Positions 1 to 5,660 are shown, counted from the stretch's first letter. The stretch: DNA of 6,272 nt from Betaproteobacteria bacterium (GCA_028065725.1 JAPTVL010000038.1:1-6272), one strand, 5' to 3'. The notes: generated by a model not told the origin, from the letters alone. Numbers and translations are program-made.

Positions 1-2
1 GC

Positions 3-350
3 GACGAAGAGCCTATAGAATATTTGCTGATCACGCTAAAATATGCGGATGCTACCGGCTATATACTGGATGTGGATCAGTCCACTGGGCAGGGCATTTC
101 TACGGTGGTTTTCGAGCTGGTTAAGCCTGATGTGGTGGTGGACAAGATCGTTAGAAAACTGGTGGACGACTGTATTGCCGCTAATGGATTCCTTAGCAGG
201 GAGCTTTTAAAGGATCAAGCAGGGCGAATCCGATATGCGTTGGCTAAACATACGCAGACAGGTGGCTATGAATATGGCTTGAGGTTGGTCAGAAAGCTGC
301 CTGGTATTATGAAGCAAATAGGTGAGTTAAGCTTTTATTTTGGGGGCTAG
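3..350 (+). CDS. Unrecognised protein, C-terminal part
   Basis: The reading frame is open from the left edge of the window to a TAG stop at 348-350, so only the last ~115 residues are seen. A TTG at 24 could act as a start, but no convincing ribosome binding site precedes it and the frame stays open upstream (residues DEEPIEYLL...), so I read it as the end of a longer gene. The visible part is mixed alpha/beta-like: a hydrophobic strand-like start, a Val-rich stretch (VVFELVKPDVVVDKIV), then a basic region with RIRYALAKHT, ending in ELSFYFGG. There is no signal peptide, Cys motif or obvious catalytic motif, and I do not recognise the family. It is visibly lower in GC than the metal genes to the right, so it probably has a different origin. 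It is separated from the IS element by ~130 bases in which I see no gene. Confidence 0.5.
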   Translation, partial: DEEPIEYLLITLKYADATGYILDVDQSTGQGISTVVFELVKPDVVVDKIVRKLVDDCIAANGFLSRELLKDQAGRIRYALAKHTQTGGYEYGLRLVRKLPGIMKQIGELSFYFGG

Positions 351-480
351 TGATCCTGGGGGTGGATAACATCATTTCCCCGTAGGGCGTACGACTACTA
401 CTGTGGTCCCTGCCTGACTAAAGTGGCGAGAGCGCATACAATATAATAGTGGTAGCCCCTGAATCCCACACGTTTAGACT

Positions 481-500
481 CAATACTGTTTAGATAGATA
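481..500 (+). repeat. IS4-family terminal inverted repeat (IRR)
   Basis: This is the transposase-downstream tip of the IS. Its first 17 bases are identical to the tip of the solo IS end at 5241 read inward, and it matches the 1428 tip at 18 of 20. The TAA stop of the degenerate transposase lies inside it (490-492, minus strand). Confidence 0.85.
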
Positions 501-1361
501 AGATGATCGGAATGGGATCACAGGGCTGATGCAGCAGATCGCCCCGATCTCGAATCGGATACGAACGCATCTTTTTTCTGACGCCACGCGGATTACGCTT
601 CCCGCGACTGGTCACCGCCCGTCGTGAGGCAATCTTTAGTCAGGACGCTGTGTATCCATGCTGGCCTACTCCGAGGGGGAATAGAGCCAGCGGCGGGTAG
701 CCGGCGATGTAGTACGCGAATGGCATGCGTGAAAGACAAATTCTCAGCGGCCTGCCCGGTTTGGGCGCTGCTTCGGTCATTAAATGACGGACAGCAGCAT
801 GTACCAGAAGTAAGGCGTAAAACTCCTGCTCCACCAATTCGGGGCGCTTGCTGCGGAGCAGCACCTGCCGGTCTGCCAGGTGGGTTTTGAGTTCATCCAG
901 ACTGGATTCAATGGTCCAGCGCTGATGATAGAGCGCTGCCAACTCCAGGGCAGGCGCTTCGGTCGGGGTCCATCCAGTTGGTGACCAGGCGATAGCGGGG
1001 TTCTGCATCGGGGATCCCGTCCAGGGTGTATTCGATGACGCGCACCCGGACACCATCGCGTCCCTTCTTCCGGTCTTGGCCACTGGCATAGAGGTGCTGA
1101 GGCAGGACCCATCGGCCAGCCCTCCTCTCGGGGCAGCTTCAGGACGCTACCGAGGCGGAACAACTCTGGCATAGAGCACCATGGCCAGAACAAAATACAC
1201 CAGCACTTCATGCGGTAGCCCGCGTTGTCGCTGGCTTTGTGCGTCATGTAACGCCAAGGCATCCCGGACTTTTCCCACCGGACAACGCATGGCCAGATAG
1301 CCTACGGTCAGGTAATCCGCCAAACGCACACCCGCTGATCATTGCGCTTTGTCCTCGCCAT
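490..1361 (-). pseudogene. IS4-family transposase, internally deleted and frameshifted
   Basis: Family assignment rests on the exact IS4 signature Y-(2)-R-(3)-E-(6)-K, seen as YHQRWTIESSLDELK (~917-873), followed by the usual C-terminal pattern (LLRSKRPELVEQEFYALLL). The N-terminal part matches the IS4 N-terminal domain (RQRGLPHEVLVYFVLAMVLYA). The likely original start is the ATG at 1361, which has GGAGG seven bases upstream (1369-1373). The reading then slips: near 1338 (MARTKRNDQR into RLADYLTVG), a stop near 1147-1149, near 1090, at ~965-968 (one extra base in a run of four C/G), near 755 and near 675. The last frame ends RNPRGVRKKMRSYPIRDRG... and stops at 490-492. Much of the catalytic core between the N-terminal domain and LADGSCL is missing at ~1150. 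It cannot make a working enzyme, so any movement would need a transposase in trans. Confidence 0.88.
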
Positions 1362-1396
1362 AGCGCTGCCTCCATCCTGGGTAACCGGGCTATAGC

Positions 1397-1428
1397 CTCA
1401 CAGAAATCTAACTAACTAAACAGTATTG
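1397..1428 (-). repeat. IS4-family terminal inverted repeat (IRL) and subterminal region
   Basis: This is the transposase-upstream end of the IS. Over 32 bases it matches the isolated IS end at 5210-5241 at 28 positions, in the same orientation. It therefore forms a ~32-bp direct repeat flanking the metal cassette. Similarity stops inward of 1397. The outer tip gives codons for a new C-terminus of the interrupted ynfA gene. Confidence 0.85.
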
Positions 1429-1629
1429 GCCGTAGGCCGCATAGGTGCGCCCGGCGGCGCTGGGGTGCAGCGTAAGCAGCCAAGCGAACAGCGCCAAGCT
1501 CGCTGCTGCCGGCAGCAGCAGCCACGCCGGCTTGCCCTGCTTGAGTATGAGCCACGGGAGGTAGCAGCCGACGATCTCAGCCAGCGCGGTGAGGGCGAAC
1601 AACCCGGCGGTCTTGGCCAGATCCATCAT
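1408..1629 (-). pseudogene. ynfA: YnfA/UPF0060-family membrane protein, truncated by IS
   Basis: The frame starts at ATG 1629, overlapping the TGA of the cadR-like gene as ATGATG, so it is probably translationally coupled to it. The 73 residues open [21 protein letters not shown] and contain the family's [20 protein letters not shown] and [16 protein letters not shown]. This is the first two transmembrane segments of a normally ~108-residue, four-helix inner-membrane protein. The family match ends precisely after AAYG. The next codons, QYCLVS-stop, are the first bases of the IS terminus. The second half of the gene (usually GGVY...) is not found left of 481, so this is not a simple insertion with both halves kept. 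YnfA-type proteins are small and SMR-like, with a poorly defined transport role. The truncated product is probably non-functional. Confidence 0.9.
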
Positions 1630-2090
1630 CGATTCCGCACTCCTCTCGATTTGTTTGCCTCGGCGAACGCACCGTGGCACGCGCACCCTTCGCCATGGGC
1701 TGCGGTTACCAGCTCGTGCAGGATGCCGCACTCGGTGGTTGCGTGACCCGCATCACAGCGTGCGCGCAGTTGCCCAAGCTGTCGCTCCAGGACCCGCATC
1801 GACTTCAGCCGCGCATGCACGCGCGCCAACTGTTCGTCGATCAGCCGGTTCACGTCCGCGCAGTCGTTGCGCGGACGATCCAAGTAGTCCAGCAAGCGCC
1901 GCACGTCTGCCAGCGGCATGTCCAGTGCCCGGCAGTGGCGAATGAACGCTAACCGTTCCAGGTGGACGTCCCCATAGGCACGATAGCCGTTAGCCCGCCG
2001 GGCGGCCGGGGGCAGCAGTCCCGCCCTCTCGTAATAGCGAATGGTTTCCCTGTCCACGCCGGTGGCCTGTCCGAGTTCGCCGATGCGCAT
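1626..2090 (-). CDS. cadR: MerR-family Cd/Pb/Zn-responsive regulator (CadR/PbrR type)
   Basis: This is a cytoplasmic dimeric transcription factor of 154 residues. It has the N-terminal MerR winged helix ([28 protein letters not shown], ~1-28), then GYRAY, a long dimerisation helix, and a metal loop. Cysteines at about 77, 112 and 121 match the three-thiolate site of the CadR/PbrR group ([14 protein letters not shown]). The tail carries a further Cys-Ala-Cys-His (~136-139), comparable to the extra metal ligands at the end of CadR proteins. I chose the ATG at 2090 because the family begins at MRIGELG and GGAGG lies eight bases upstream; a GTG at 2105 would add five residues. It is divergent from the ATPase operon and overlaps ynfA by four bases. 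It should bind the dyad in the 2129-2159 promoter and activate it when metal-loaded. Cd(II) or Pb(II) is the best guess for inducer. Confidence 0.9.
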   Translation of the reverse strand: MRIGELGQATGVDRETIRYYERAGLLPPAARRANGYRAYGDVHLERLAFIRHCRALDMPLADVRRLLDYLDRPRNDCADVNRLIDEQLARVHARLKSMRVLERQLGQLRARCDAGHATTECGILHELVTAAHGEGCACHGAFAEANKSRGVRNR

Positions 2091-2117
2091 GATTTTTGCC
2101 TCCACGATGCTGCCCCG

Positions 2118-2123
2118 ATTATA
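2118..2123 (-). promoter_or_regulatory. Probable -10 box of the cadR promoter
   Basis: The minus strand reads TATAAT, a consensus -10, 28 bases before the cadR ATG. Its -35 region would overlap the operator dyad, where I see no clear -35 match. The overlap would let CadR repress its own gene, as in other divergent MerR-type regions. Confidence 0.5.
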
Positions 2124-2128
2124 TTCGC

Positions 2129-2159
2129 TTGACCTTGTAGCCGCTACAGAGTTTTAAAT
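2129..2159 (+). promoter_or_regulatory. MerR-type metal-inducible promoter and operator
   Basis: TTGACC (2129-2134) and TTAAAT (2154-2159) are separated by 19 bases, the over-long spacer that defines MerR-activated promoters. Inside the spacer is a perfect dyad TGTAGC-C-GCTACA (2136-2148). Metal-bound CadR would twist this DNA so that RNA polymerase can use the promoter. It drives the rightward operon beginning with the metal ATPase. Dyad and spacing resemble those of cad/pbr operons. Confidence 0.88.
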
Positions 2160-2189
2160 GGCGGCATCACCCCTTTCTTGGAGATTGGC

Positions 2190-2225
2190 ATGACTGGTAA
2201 TTGCGGCGTGGAGGGAGGTGAGTGA
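2190..2225 (+). CDS. Possible 11-residue leader peptide upstream of cadA
   Basis: ATG at 2190 is preceded by GGAG (2180-2183) and gives MTGNCGVEGGE, ending in TGA at 2223-2225. The stop overlaps the cadA ATG (TGATG), so translation of the short peptide could be coupled to cadA. It contains one Cys. It may also be a chance ORF in the leader, since its codons overlap the cadA ribosome binding site. No family is recognised. Confidence 0.25.
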   Translation: MTGNCGVEGGE

Positions 2226-4132
2226 TGGCGTGCTCGTGCTCCGTTTCGCCGGCACTGACAATGCCGCCGCCGTGGAAAAATCCGCAGGTCGTGACATCGT
2301 CCACTTCCGGGCTTCTGCTCGCGCTGGGCTTTGCCGGGGGCTACCTGGGGCTTCCCCACATCGCCGAGATCATCTTATATGTAGCCGCGGTCATCATTGG
2401 CGGCTATTACTTCGGCCGCGAGGCGTTCGAGGAACTGGTCAGGGAGCGCGAGATCGGCATCGAACTGCTGATGTCCGTCGCTGCCCTCGTCGCCGGTGCG
2501 ATGGGGCAATGGCTAGAAGCCGCCACGCTAGTATTCCTGTATTCCATTTCCGAGGCAGCGGAAGGTTACACCGCCGAGCGCACGCGACACGCCGTCCGGG
2601 CGCTGATGGATCTGGCGCCGAAGACCGCGCTGGTGCGCCGAGGTGGCCAGGAATCGCGCATACCCGTCGAAGCGTTGCGGGTGGGAGACGTTTTTGTCGT
2701 CCTGCCGGGGGAATCGGTCGCCACCGATGGCGACGTGATCGACGGCCATTCTGCGGTCAATCAGGCGCCGGTGACGGGGGAATCGGTTCCCGTGGAGAAA
2801 TCCCCGGGCGGCAAGGTATTCGCGGCCAGCATCAATGGCGAAGGCGCGCTGACGGTGCGCGCGACCAAGGCGTTCGCGGACAACACCCTCTCCCGCATCA
2901 TCCATCTGGTGGAAGCCGCGCAGGCCAGCAAGGGTCGCAGCCAGCGCTTCATCGAGCGCTTCGGAAAGCGCTACAGCCCCGCCGTGCTGGGGGTCGGCGT
3001 ACTTATCGCCCTCCTGCCGCCGCTCTTCGGCCTGCCCTGGGCGGAATGGCTGACCCGTGCCACCGTCTTCGTCGTGGCCGCGGCGCCCTGCGCCCTGGTG
3101 ATCTCGATCCCCATCACCCTGGTCGCGGCGCTGGGCACAGCCGGCCGCAACGGCTTGCTCATCAAGGGCGGCGTCCATCTGGAGAACCTGGCCCGGGTGA
3201 AGGTCGTGGCGCTCGACAAGACGGGCACCCTCACGATCGGCCGTCCCGAAGTCACGGACGTGCTCGTGTTCTGGGGGCACGAGGAGCGTGATGTGCTGGA
3301 AGTCGCTGCCGCCCTGGAATCCCGCTCGCAACATCCCCTGGCCCAAGCCATCGTGCGCCACGCCCAGGCGGACGGCATCGAACCGGCGCCCGCCGAGGAT
3401 TTCCGTTCCCGTACCGGCGCGGGCGCCGAGGGCTTGGTGGGCGGCCGACAGTTCTACATTGGCAGTCCCAAACTGTTCGCCGACTTGGCTGTTCCGTTTG
3501 GCGATGTGACGGATCAGGTTCAACGCCTGCAAAGCCAGGGCAAGACCGTGGTGATGCTCGGGACCGATTCTTCGATCCAGGCATTATTCGCCATCAGCGA
3601 CCCCTTGCGCCCCGAGGCGGCGGACGCCATCGCCGACCTGAAGCGCGCCGGGATCGAGCGGGTGGTGATGCTGACCGGCGACAATCCGCTGGCCGCCGCC
3701 GCCATTGCCGAACAGGTGGGGGTCGACGAGGTGCACGCCGAGCTGTCGCCCGAGGACAAGACGCGCAAGGTCGCCGAACTGGAAGCCCGCTACGGCAAGG
3801 TGTTGATGGTGGGCGACGGGGTGAACGACGCCCCCGCGCTCGCCGCCGCCCACGTCGGTGTCGCCATGGGGGCCGCCGGCACCGATGTCGCCCTGGAAAC
3901 GGCCGATGTTGCGCTCATGAGCGACAACCTGGCGCGCCTGCCCTATCTCATCCGCTTCAGCCGGCGCACCTGGGGCGTGGTGCTGCAAAACCTGGCGCTT
4001 TCCGTGGTGGTGATCGGCTCGCTCATCGCCGGGGCGGTGAGCGGTTATTTCAGCCTGCCGGTCGCCGTCCTCGCGCACGAGATCAGCGAGTTCGTGGTGA
4101 TCGCGAGCGGCCTGCGCATGCTCAGGACATGA
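2225..4132 (+). CDS. cadA: P1B-type heavy-metal efflux ATPase (CadA/ZntA-like)
   Basis: This inner-membrane pump of ~635 residues uses ATP to export divalent soft metals (Cd, Zn or Pb inferred from the CadR-type regulator). Visible motifs are the actuator TGES (T184-E186), phosphorylated Asp in DKTGT (D331), the P1B-specific His-Pro in SQHPLA (H370-P371), TGDN, and hinge GDGVND (530-535). About eight membrane helices are expected. Two points are unusual. The metal-site motif in helix 6 is APC (A287-P288-C289), not the CPC of typical ZntA/CadA. Helix 8 carries HEISEF (H618-F623) where ZntA has an Asp; the His-Glu recalls the HEGGT of P1B-4 pumps. There is no N-terminal HMA domain (no GMTCxxC), only a short tail with CSC (MACSCSVS). 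The ATG at 2225 has GGAGGT five bases upstream; an adjacent GTG at 2222 is less well placed. It is first in an operon with DUF302 and cytochrome genes. Substrate is uncertain. Confidence 0.93.
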   Translation: MACSCSVSPALTMPPPWKNPQVVTSSTSGLLLALGFAGGYLGLPHIAEIILYVAAVIIGGYYFGREAFEELVREREIGIELLMSVAALVAGAMGQWLEAATLVFLYSISEAAEGYTAERTRHAVRALMDLAPKTALVRRGGQESRIPVEALRVGDVFVVLPGESVATDGDVIDGHSAVNQAPVTGESVPVEKSPGGKVFAASINGEGALTVRATKAFADNTLSRIIHLVEAAQASKGRSQRFIERFGKRYSPAVLGVGVLIALLPPLFGLPWAEWLTRATVFVVAAAPCALVISIPITLVAALGTAGRNGLLIKGGVHLENLARVKVVALDKTGTLTIGRPEVTDVLVFWGHEERDVLEVAAALESRSQHPLAQAIVRHAQADGIEPAPAEDFRSRTGAGAEGLVGGRQFYIGSPKLFADLAVPFGDVTDQVQRLQSQGKTVVMLGTDSSIQALFAISDPLRPEAADAIADLKRAGIERVVMLTGDNPLAAAAIAEQVGVDEVHAELSPEDKTRKVAELEARYGKVLMVGDGVNDAPALAAAHVGVAMGAAGTDVALETADVALMSDNLARLPYLIRFSRRTWGVVLQNLALSVVVIGSLIAGAVSGYFSLPVAVLAHEISEFVVIASGLRMLRT

Positions 4133-4153
4133 ACTATTCTTTAACTATTCTTT
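4132..4153 (+). repeat. Perfect tandem duplication of 11 bases after cadA
   Basis: AACTATTCTTT occurs twice back to back (4132-4142 and 4143-4153), starting at the last base of the cadA stop codon and followed by more T. It is AT-rich in a GC-rich operon. No hairpin accompanies it, so it is probably not a terminator; it may be a small slippage duplication that sets the spacing to the next gene. Confidence 0.8.
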
Positions 4154-4173
4154 TTTGATGAAGGAGTAACAAC

Positions 4174-4566
4174 ATGAACAGCCAGTACGGTTTTGGCAAG
4201 ACGGTAGCCTCATCTTTCGACGCGGCCATCGAGAAAGTCACCCAGGAATTGCAAAAAGAGGGCTTCGGCGTGCTGACGGACATCGACGTGGCGGCGACCC
4301 TGAAGAAGAAACTCAATCAGGACATGCCGCCCTATCGCATCCTCGGCGCGTGCAATCCACCGCTGGCACACCGGGCACTGGAAGCGGAACCGTCGATCGG
4401 CCTGCTGCTGCCGTGCAACGTGGTGGTGCGTCAGGATGATGCGGGCAAGGTGCAGGTGGAATTCATGGATCCAAACGCAGTGCTCGATCTGGTGAACAAG
4501 GCGGAAGTACATCAATTGGCCAGCGAGGTCAGGCAAAAGCTGGAGCGGGTCATGCAGGCCCTGTGA
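4174..4566 (+). CDS. DUF302-family protein
   Basis: This is a small cytoplasmic-looking protein of 130 residues with no signal peptide or membrane helix. The DUF302 pattern is clear: an N-terminal FDAAIEKVTQELQKEGFGVLTDIDV, then YRILGACNPPLAHRAL with the conserved Cys-Asn-Pro, then GLLLPCNVVV with the second conserved Cys, then VEFMDPNAVLDLV. The two cysteines (ACNP and LPCN) are family hallmarks and could bind metal or form a redox pair; the family's biochemical role is not established. The ATG at 4174 has AAGGAG seven bases upstream. It lies 41 bases after cadA and 21 bases before the cytochrome gene, all in one direction, so it should be co-induced by metal. DUF302 proteins are often found near cytochromes and metal or sulfur genes; a metal-handling role here is inference. 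Confidence 0.9.
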   Translation: MNSQYGFGKTVASSFDAAIEKVTQELQKEGFGVLTDIDVAATLKKKLNQDMPPYRILGACNPPLAHRALEAEPSIGLLLPCNVVVRQDDAGKVQVEFMDPNAVLDLVNKAEVHQLASEVRQKLERVMQAL

Positions 4567-4587
4567 CACTCAAGGGGTAAAGACATC

Positions 4588-5248
4588 ATGCAGACAGGCA
4601 AAGGGGCTTCGATCCTGGCACTGGGCGCAGCCGTTGCGGCTTGCCTGGCTGCCCCGAGTGCGGCATCCGCAGGCGGGCTTGCTTCCAGCGAACGGACGAT
4701 CCTGGCGGGCGGGATGGGGATGACGGGCGGAATGGGCATGCACCGGAACATGATGCAACGGATGATGGGGGGGCGTGCTGCCTCCTGGGATGGACCCCGC
4801 CCGCCTGCCTGAGTCCGATTCGTCGGGCGCGCACCTGCTGCAGCAGTTCTGCATGCAATGTCACAACCTGCCGGGCCCAGGCCTGCATACCGCCTCGGAA
4901 TGGCCCCAGGTGTTGGGCCGGATGAACATGCGCATGCAGATGATGGGAGGGATGATGGGCGTTGCGGCTCCCGATCCGGTGCAATTGGAGATCCTGCTCG
5001 GATATTTGCAGAGGTATGCCCAGAAGCCCATCAATGCGGCAACGTACCCGGATCTGGACACGCCTCCTAGCCGGGCCTTCAGCACGACCTGCATGCAATG
5101 CCACGCCCTGCCGGACCCGAAACAGCACACTGCCCGGGAGTGGCCATCGGTCGTCACCCGCATGCGCAGCAACATGACCGCGATGGGGAAAATCGTCCCA
5201 GACGAGATTCTGACAGAAAACAAACTATCTAAACAGTATTGCGCTTAG
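4588..5248 (+). pseudogene. Met-rich di-heme cytochrome c, frameshifted, 3' end replaced by IS end
   Basis: The gene starts at ATG 4588 with an export signal (MQTGKGASILALGAAVAAC...PSAASA, cleavage perhaps after residue 28; VAAC at 16-19 also fits a lipobox). A Met-rich stretch follows (GGMGMTGGMGMHRNMMQRMMGG). At a run of seven G (4767-4773) the frame breaks. With six G it would continue MMGGVLPPGMDPARLPESDS into two c-type heme sites CMQCH (4850-4864 and 5090-5104). The two heme modules are internal repeats 80 codons apart (CMQCHNLP...EWPQVLGRM and CMQCHALP...EWPSVVTRM), with another Met-rich segment (MNMRMQMMGGMMG) between them. The last ~12 residues (LTENKLSKQYCA) are encoded by an IS terminus, so the native C-terminus is lost. 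An intact product would be a periplasmic or lipid-anchored electron carrier of ~219 residues. Met clusters could bind Cu(I) or other soft metals. As read, two fragments result: 4588-4812 and, from GTG 4775, 4775-5248. Confidence 0.8.
5210..5241 (-). repeat. Isolated IS4-family terminus (second IRL copy)
   Basis: This 32-base segment matches the IS end at 1397-1428 at 28 positions, in the same orientation. Its outermost 17 bases are identical to the 481 tip. The outer tip is at 5241, so the missing IS body would lie to the left, where the cytochrome gene now stands. It is thus a remnant left by deletion, or a right-hand end captured by the cassette. It supplies the stop-proximal codons of the cytochrome gene. 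Confidence 0.85.
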
Positions 5249-5405
5249 TATCCCTTTGCATTGTTCCGGGTTTGTTCAGGATTTACCTGCTGCAGGAAAG
5301 CTATAGTGGATGGACGATCCAGACGCAGCAGACTTGGTCACATTGGTTAGGTGCGCGGTGGCGAAGGGATGGGCGCTTTTCATGGCGACCGCCCATCTCA
5401 CAGTC
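5242..5405. other. Non-coding stretch right of the IS end
   Basis: I see no gene I can support here. A 67-codon frame at 5239-5442 lacks a ribosome binding site, family resemblance and plausible composition. The only structure noted is the hairpin at 5366-5399, just before the AT-rich repeat region. Confidence 0.5.
5366..5399. other. Inverted repeat / hairpin next to GTATAC repeats
   Basis: GGGATGGGCG (5366-5375) pairs with CGCCCATCTC (5390-5399), giving ten pairs with one G-T and a 14-base loop. No T run follows, so it is a poor terminator. It lies seven bases before the first GTATAC repeat and could be part of the same replication or regulatory locus. Confidence 0.5.
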
Positions 5406-5529
5406 AGTATACAACATTATTCTTCAACCGGCGTGCGCGTGAAATTTCTGAGTATACAACATTATTATTTTTTTCTGGAGTATGAAAAATTCCAACTTAT
5501 TGACTATAAAAAGGTTGTAAGTATACAAC
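5406..5529 (+). repeat. Three GTATAC-centred direct repeats in AT-rich DNA
   Basis: AGTATACAACATTATT is exact at 5406-5421 and 5451-5466; a shorter copy, AGTATACAAC followed by TATT, begins at 5520. Starts are 45 and 69 bases apart, close to two and three times 22.5-23, a spacing like that between plasmid iterons. The third copy is also part of a dyad GTTGTA-AGTA-TACAAC (5514-5529). Surrounding DNA from ~5440 to 5580 is strongly AT-rich compared with its neighbours. This fits a small plasmid replication origin, or a cluster of operators for a dimeric repressor, but no replication gene is visible downstream. Confidence 0.6.
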
Positions 5530-5600
5530 TATTTTTTATCTATACACGAAAGCTGTATCAATAAAATAAAGATGAAGCGTAAAATTGGAGATGGAGGCTC

Positions 5601-5660
5601 ATGTCAAAAGGTTCTCGTCGATCCGAGTCAGGAGCTATTGCGCACCTCAAGGTTGAGTAA
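5601..5660 (+). CDS. Possible 19-residue ORF after the AT-rich repeats
   Basis: ATG at 5601 is preceded by GGAGG (5593-5597, only three bases away) and a further GGAG, and encodes MSKGSRRSESGAIAHLKVE before TAA. Purine-rich leader sequence downstream of an AT-rich repeat block is where a replication or regulator gene would start, so this may be the 5' stub of one that was cut off. An overlapping frame from ATG 5573 encodes 33 residues and is an alternative. Neither resembles a family I know. Confidence 0.25.
   Translation: MSKGSRRSESGAIAHLKVE

Larger units (their letters stand above)
481..1428 (-). mobile_element. Decayed IS4-family insertion sequence
   Basis: The element is bounded by inverted repeats starting CAATACTGTTTAG at 481 (outer end) and, on the other strand, at 1428; the first 20 bases match 18/20. 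Inside is an IS4-family transposase pseudogene on the minus strand, so the 1428 end is the transposase-upstream end (IRL) and the 481 end is IRR. The transposase stop lies inside IRR, a common compact arrangement. At 948 bp it is well short of typical IS4-group elements (roughly 1.4-1.5 kb), consistent with a ~0.5-kb internal deletion. No convincing target duplication pairs the two ends: 471-480 and 1429-1438 share 4/10 bases, including a TAG at the same offset. The 1428 tip sits exactly at the break in ynfA. Confidence 0.85.
481..5241. mobile_element. Putative IS-derived unit carrying the metal cassette
   Basis: The outermost IS tips at 481 and 5241 face outward as an inverted pair and are identical over 17 bases, a slightly better match than either end gives with 1428. 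The bases just outside, CGTTTAGACT (471-480) and CGCTTAGTAT (5242-5251), match 7/10, which could be a decayed target duplication or merely shared target preference. The unit would carry the regulator, ATPase, DUF302 and cytochrome genes with no functional transposase. Alternatively, two separate IS insertions in the same orientation flanked the cassette and one was later deleted. Confidence 0.4.

Noticed and set aside
430..456. TATAAT-like box at ~440-450 as a promoter into the IS
   Set aside because: No -35 hexamer at a suitable distance and no rightward gene to serve.
1630..1731. Upstream extension of the ynfA frame to an ATG at 1731
   Set aside because: The extra residues are Arg-rich and unlike YnfA, and they overlap the cadR-like gene; the coupled ATGATG at 1629 matches the family start.
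2218..3291. Long rightward open frame overlapping the ATPase gene in another frame (357 codons)
   Set aside because: It lies wholly within the ATPase gene, is Arg/Gly-rich with no family motif, and is a typical out-of-frame shadow of GC-rich coding DNA.
2528..3532. Long leftward open frame opposite the ATPase gene (334 codons)
   Set aside because: It is the antisense shadow of the ATPase gene; composition is His/Arg/Gly-rich and no domain is recognisable.
5242..5251. Resemblance of the right flank (CGCTTAGTA) to the IS10 target consensus NGCTNAGCN
   Set aside because: The element is not IS10, the match is incomplete, and the left flank does not fit the pattern; treated as coincidence.
5239..5442. 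Rightward open frame of 67 codons starting in the IS tip
   Set aside because: No ribosome binding site, no family resemblance, and it crosses a hairpin and the first GTATAC repeat; probably chance.
5406..5529. Three direct repeats considered as a CRISPR array
   Set aside because: Only three copies, unequal spacing (45 and 69), repeat too short, third copy incomplete, and no cas genes nearby.
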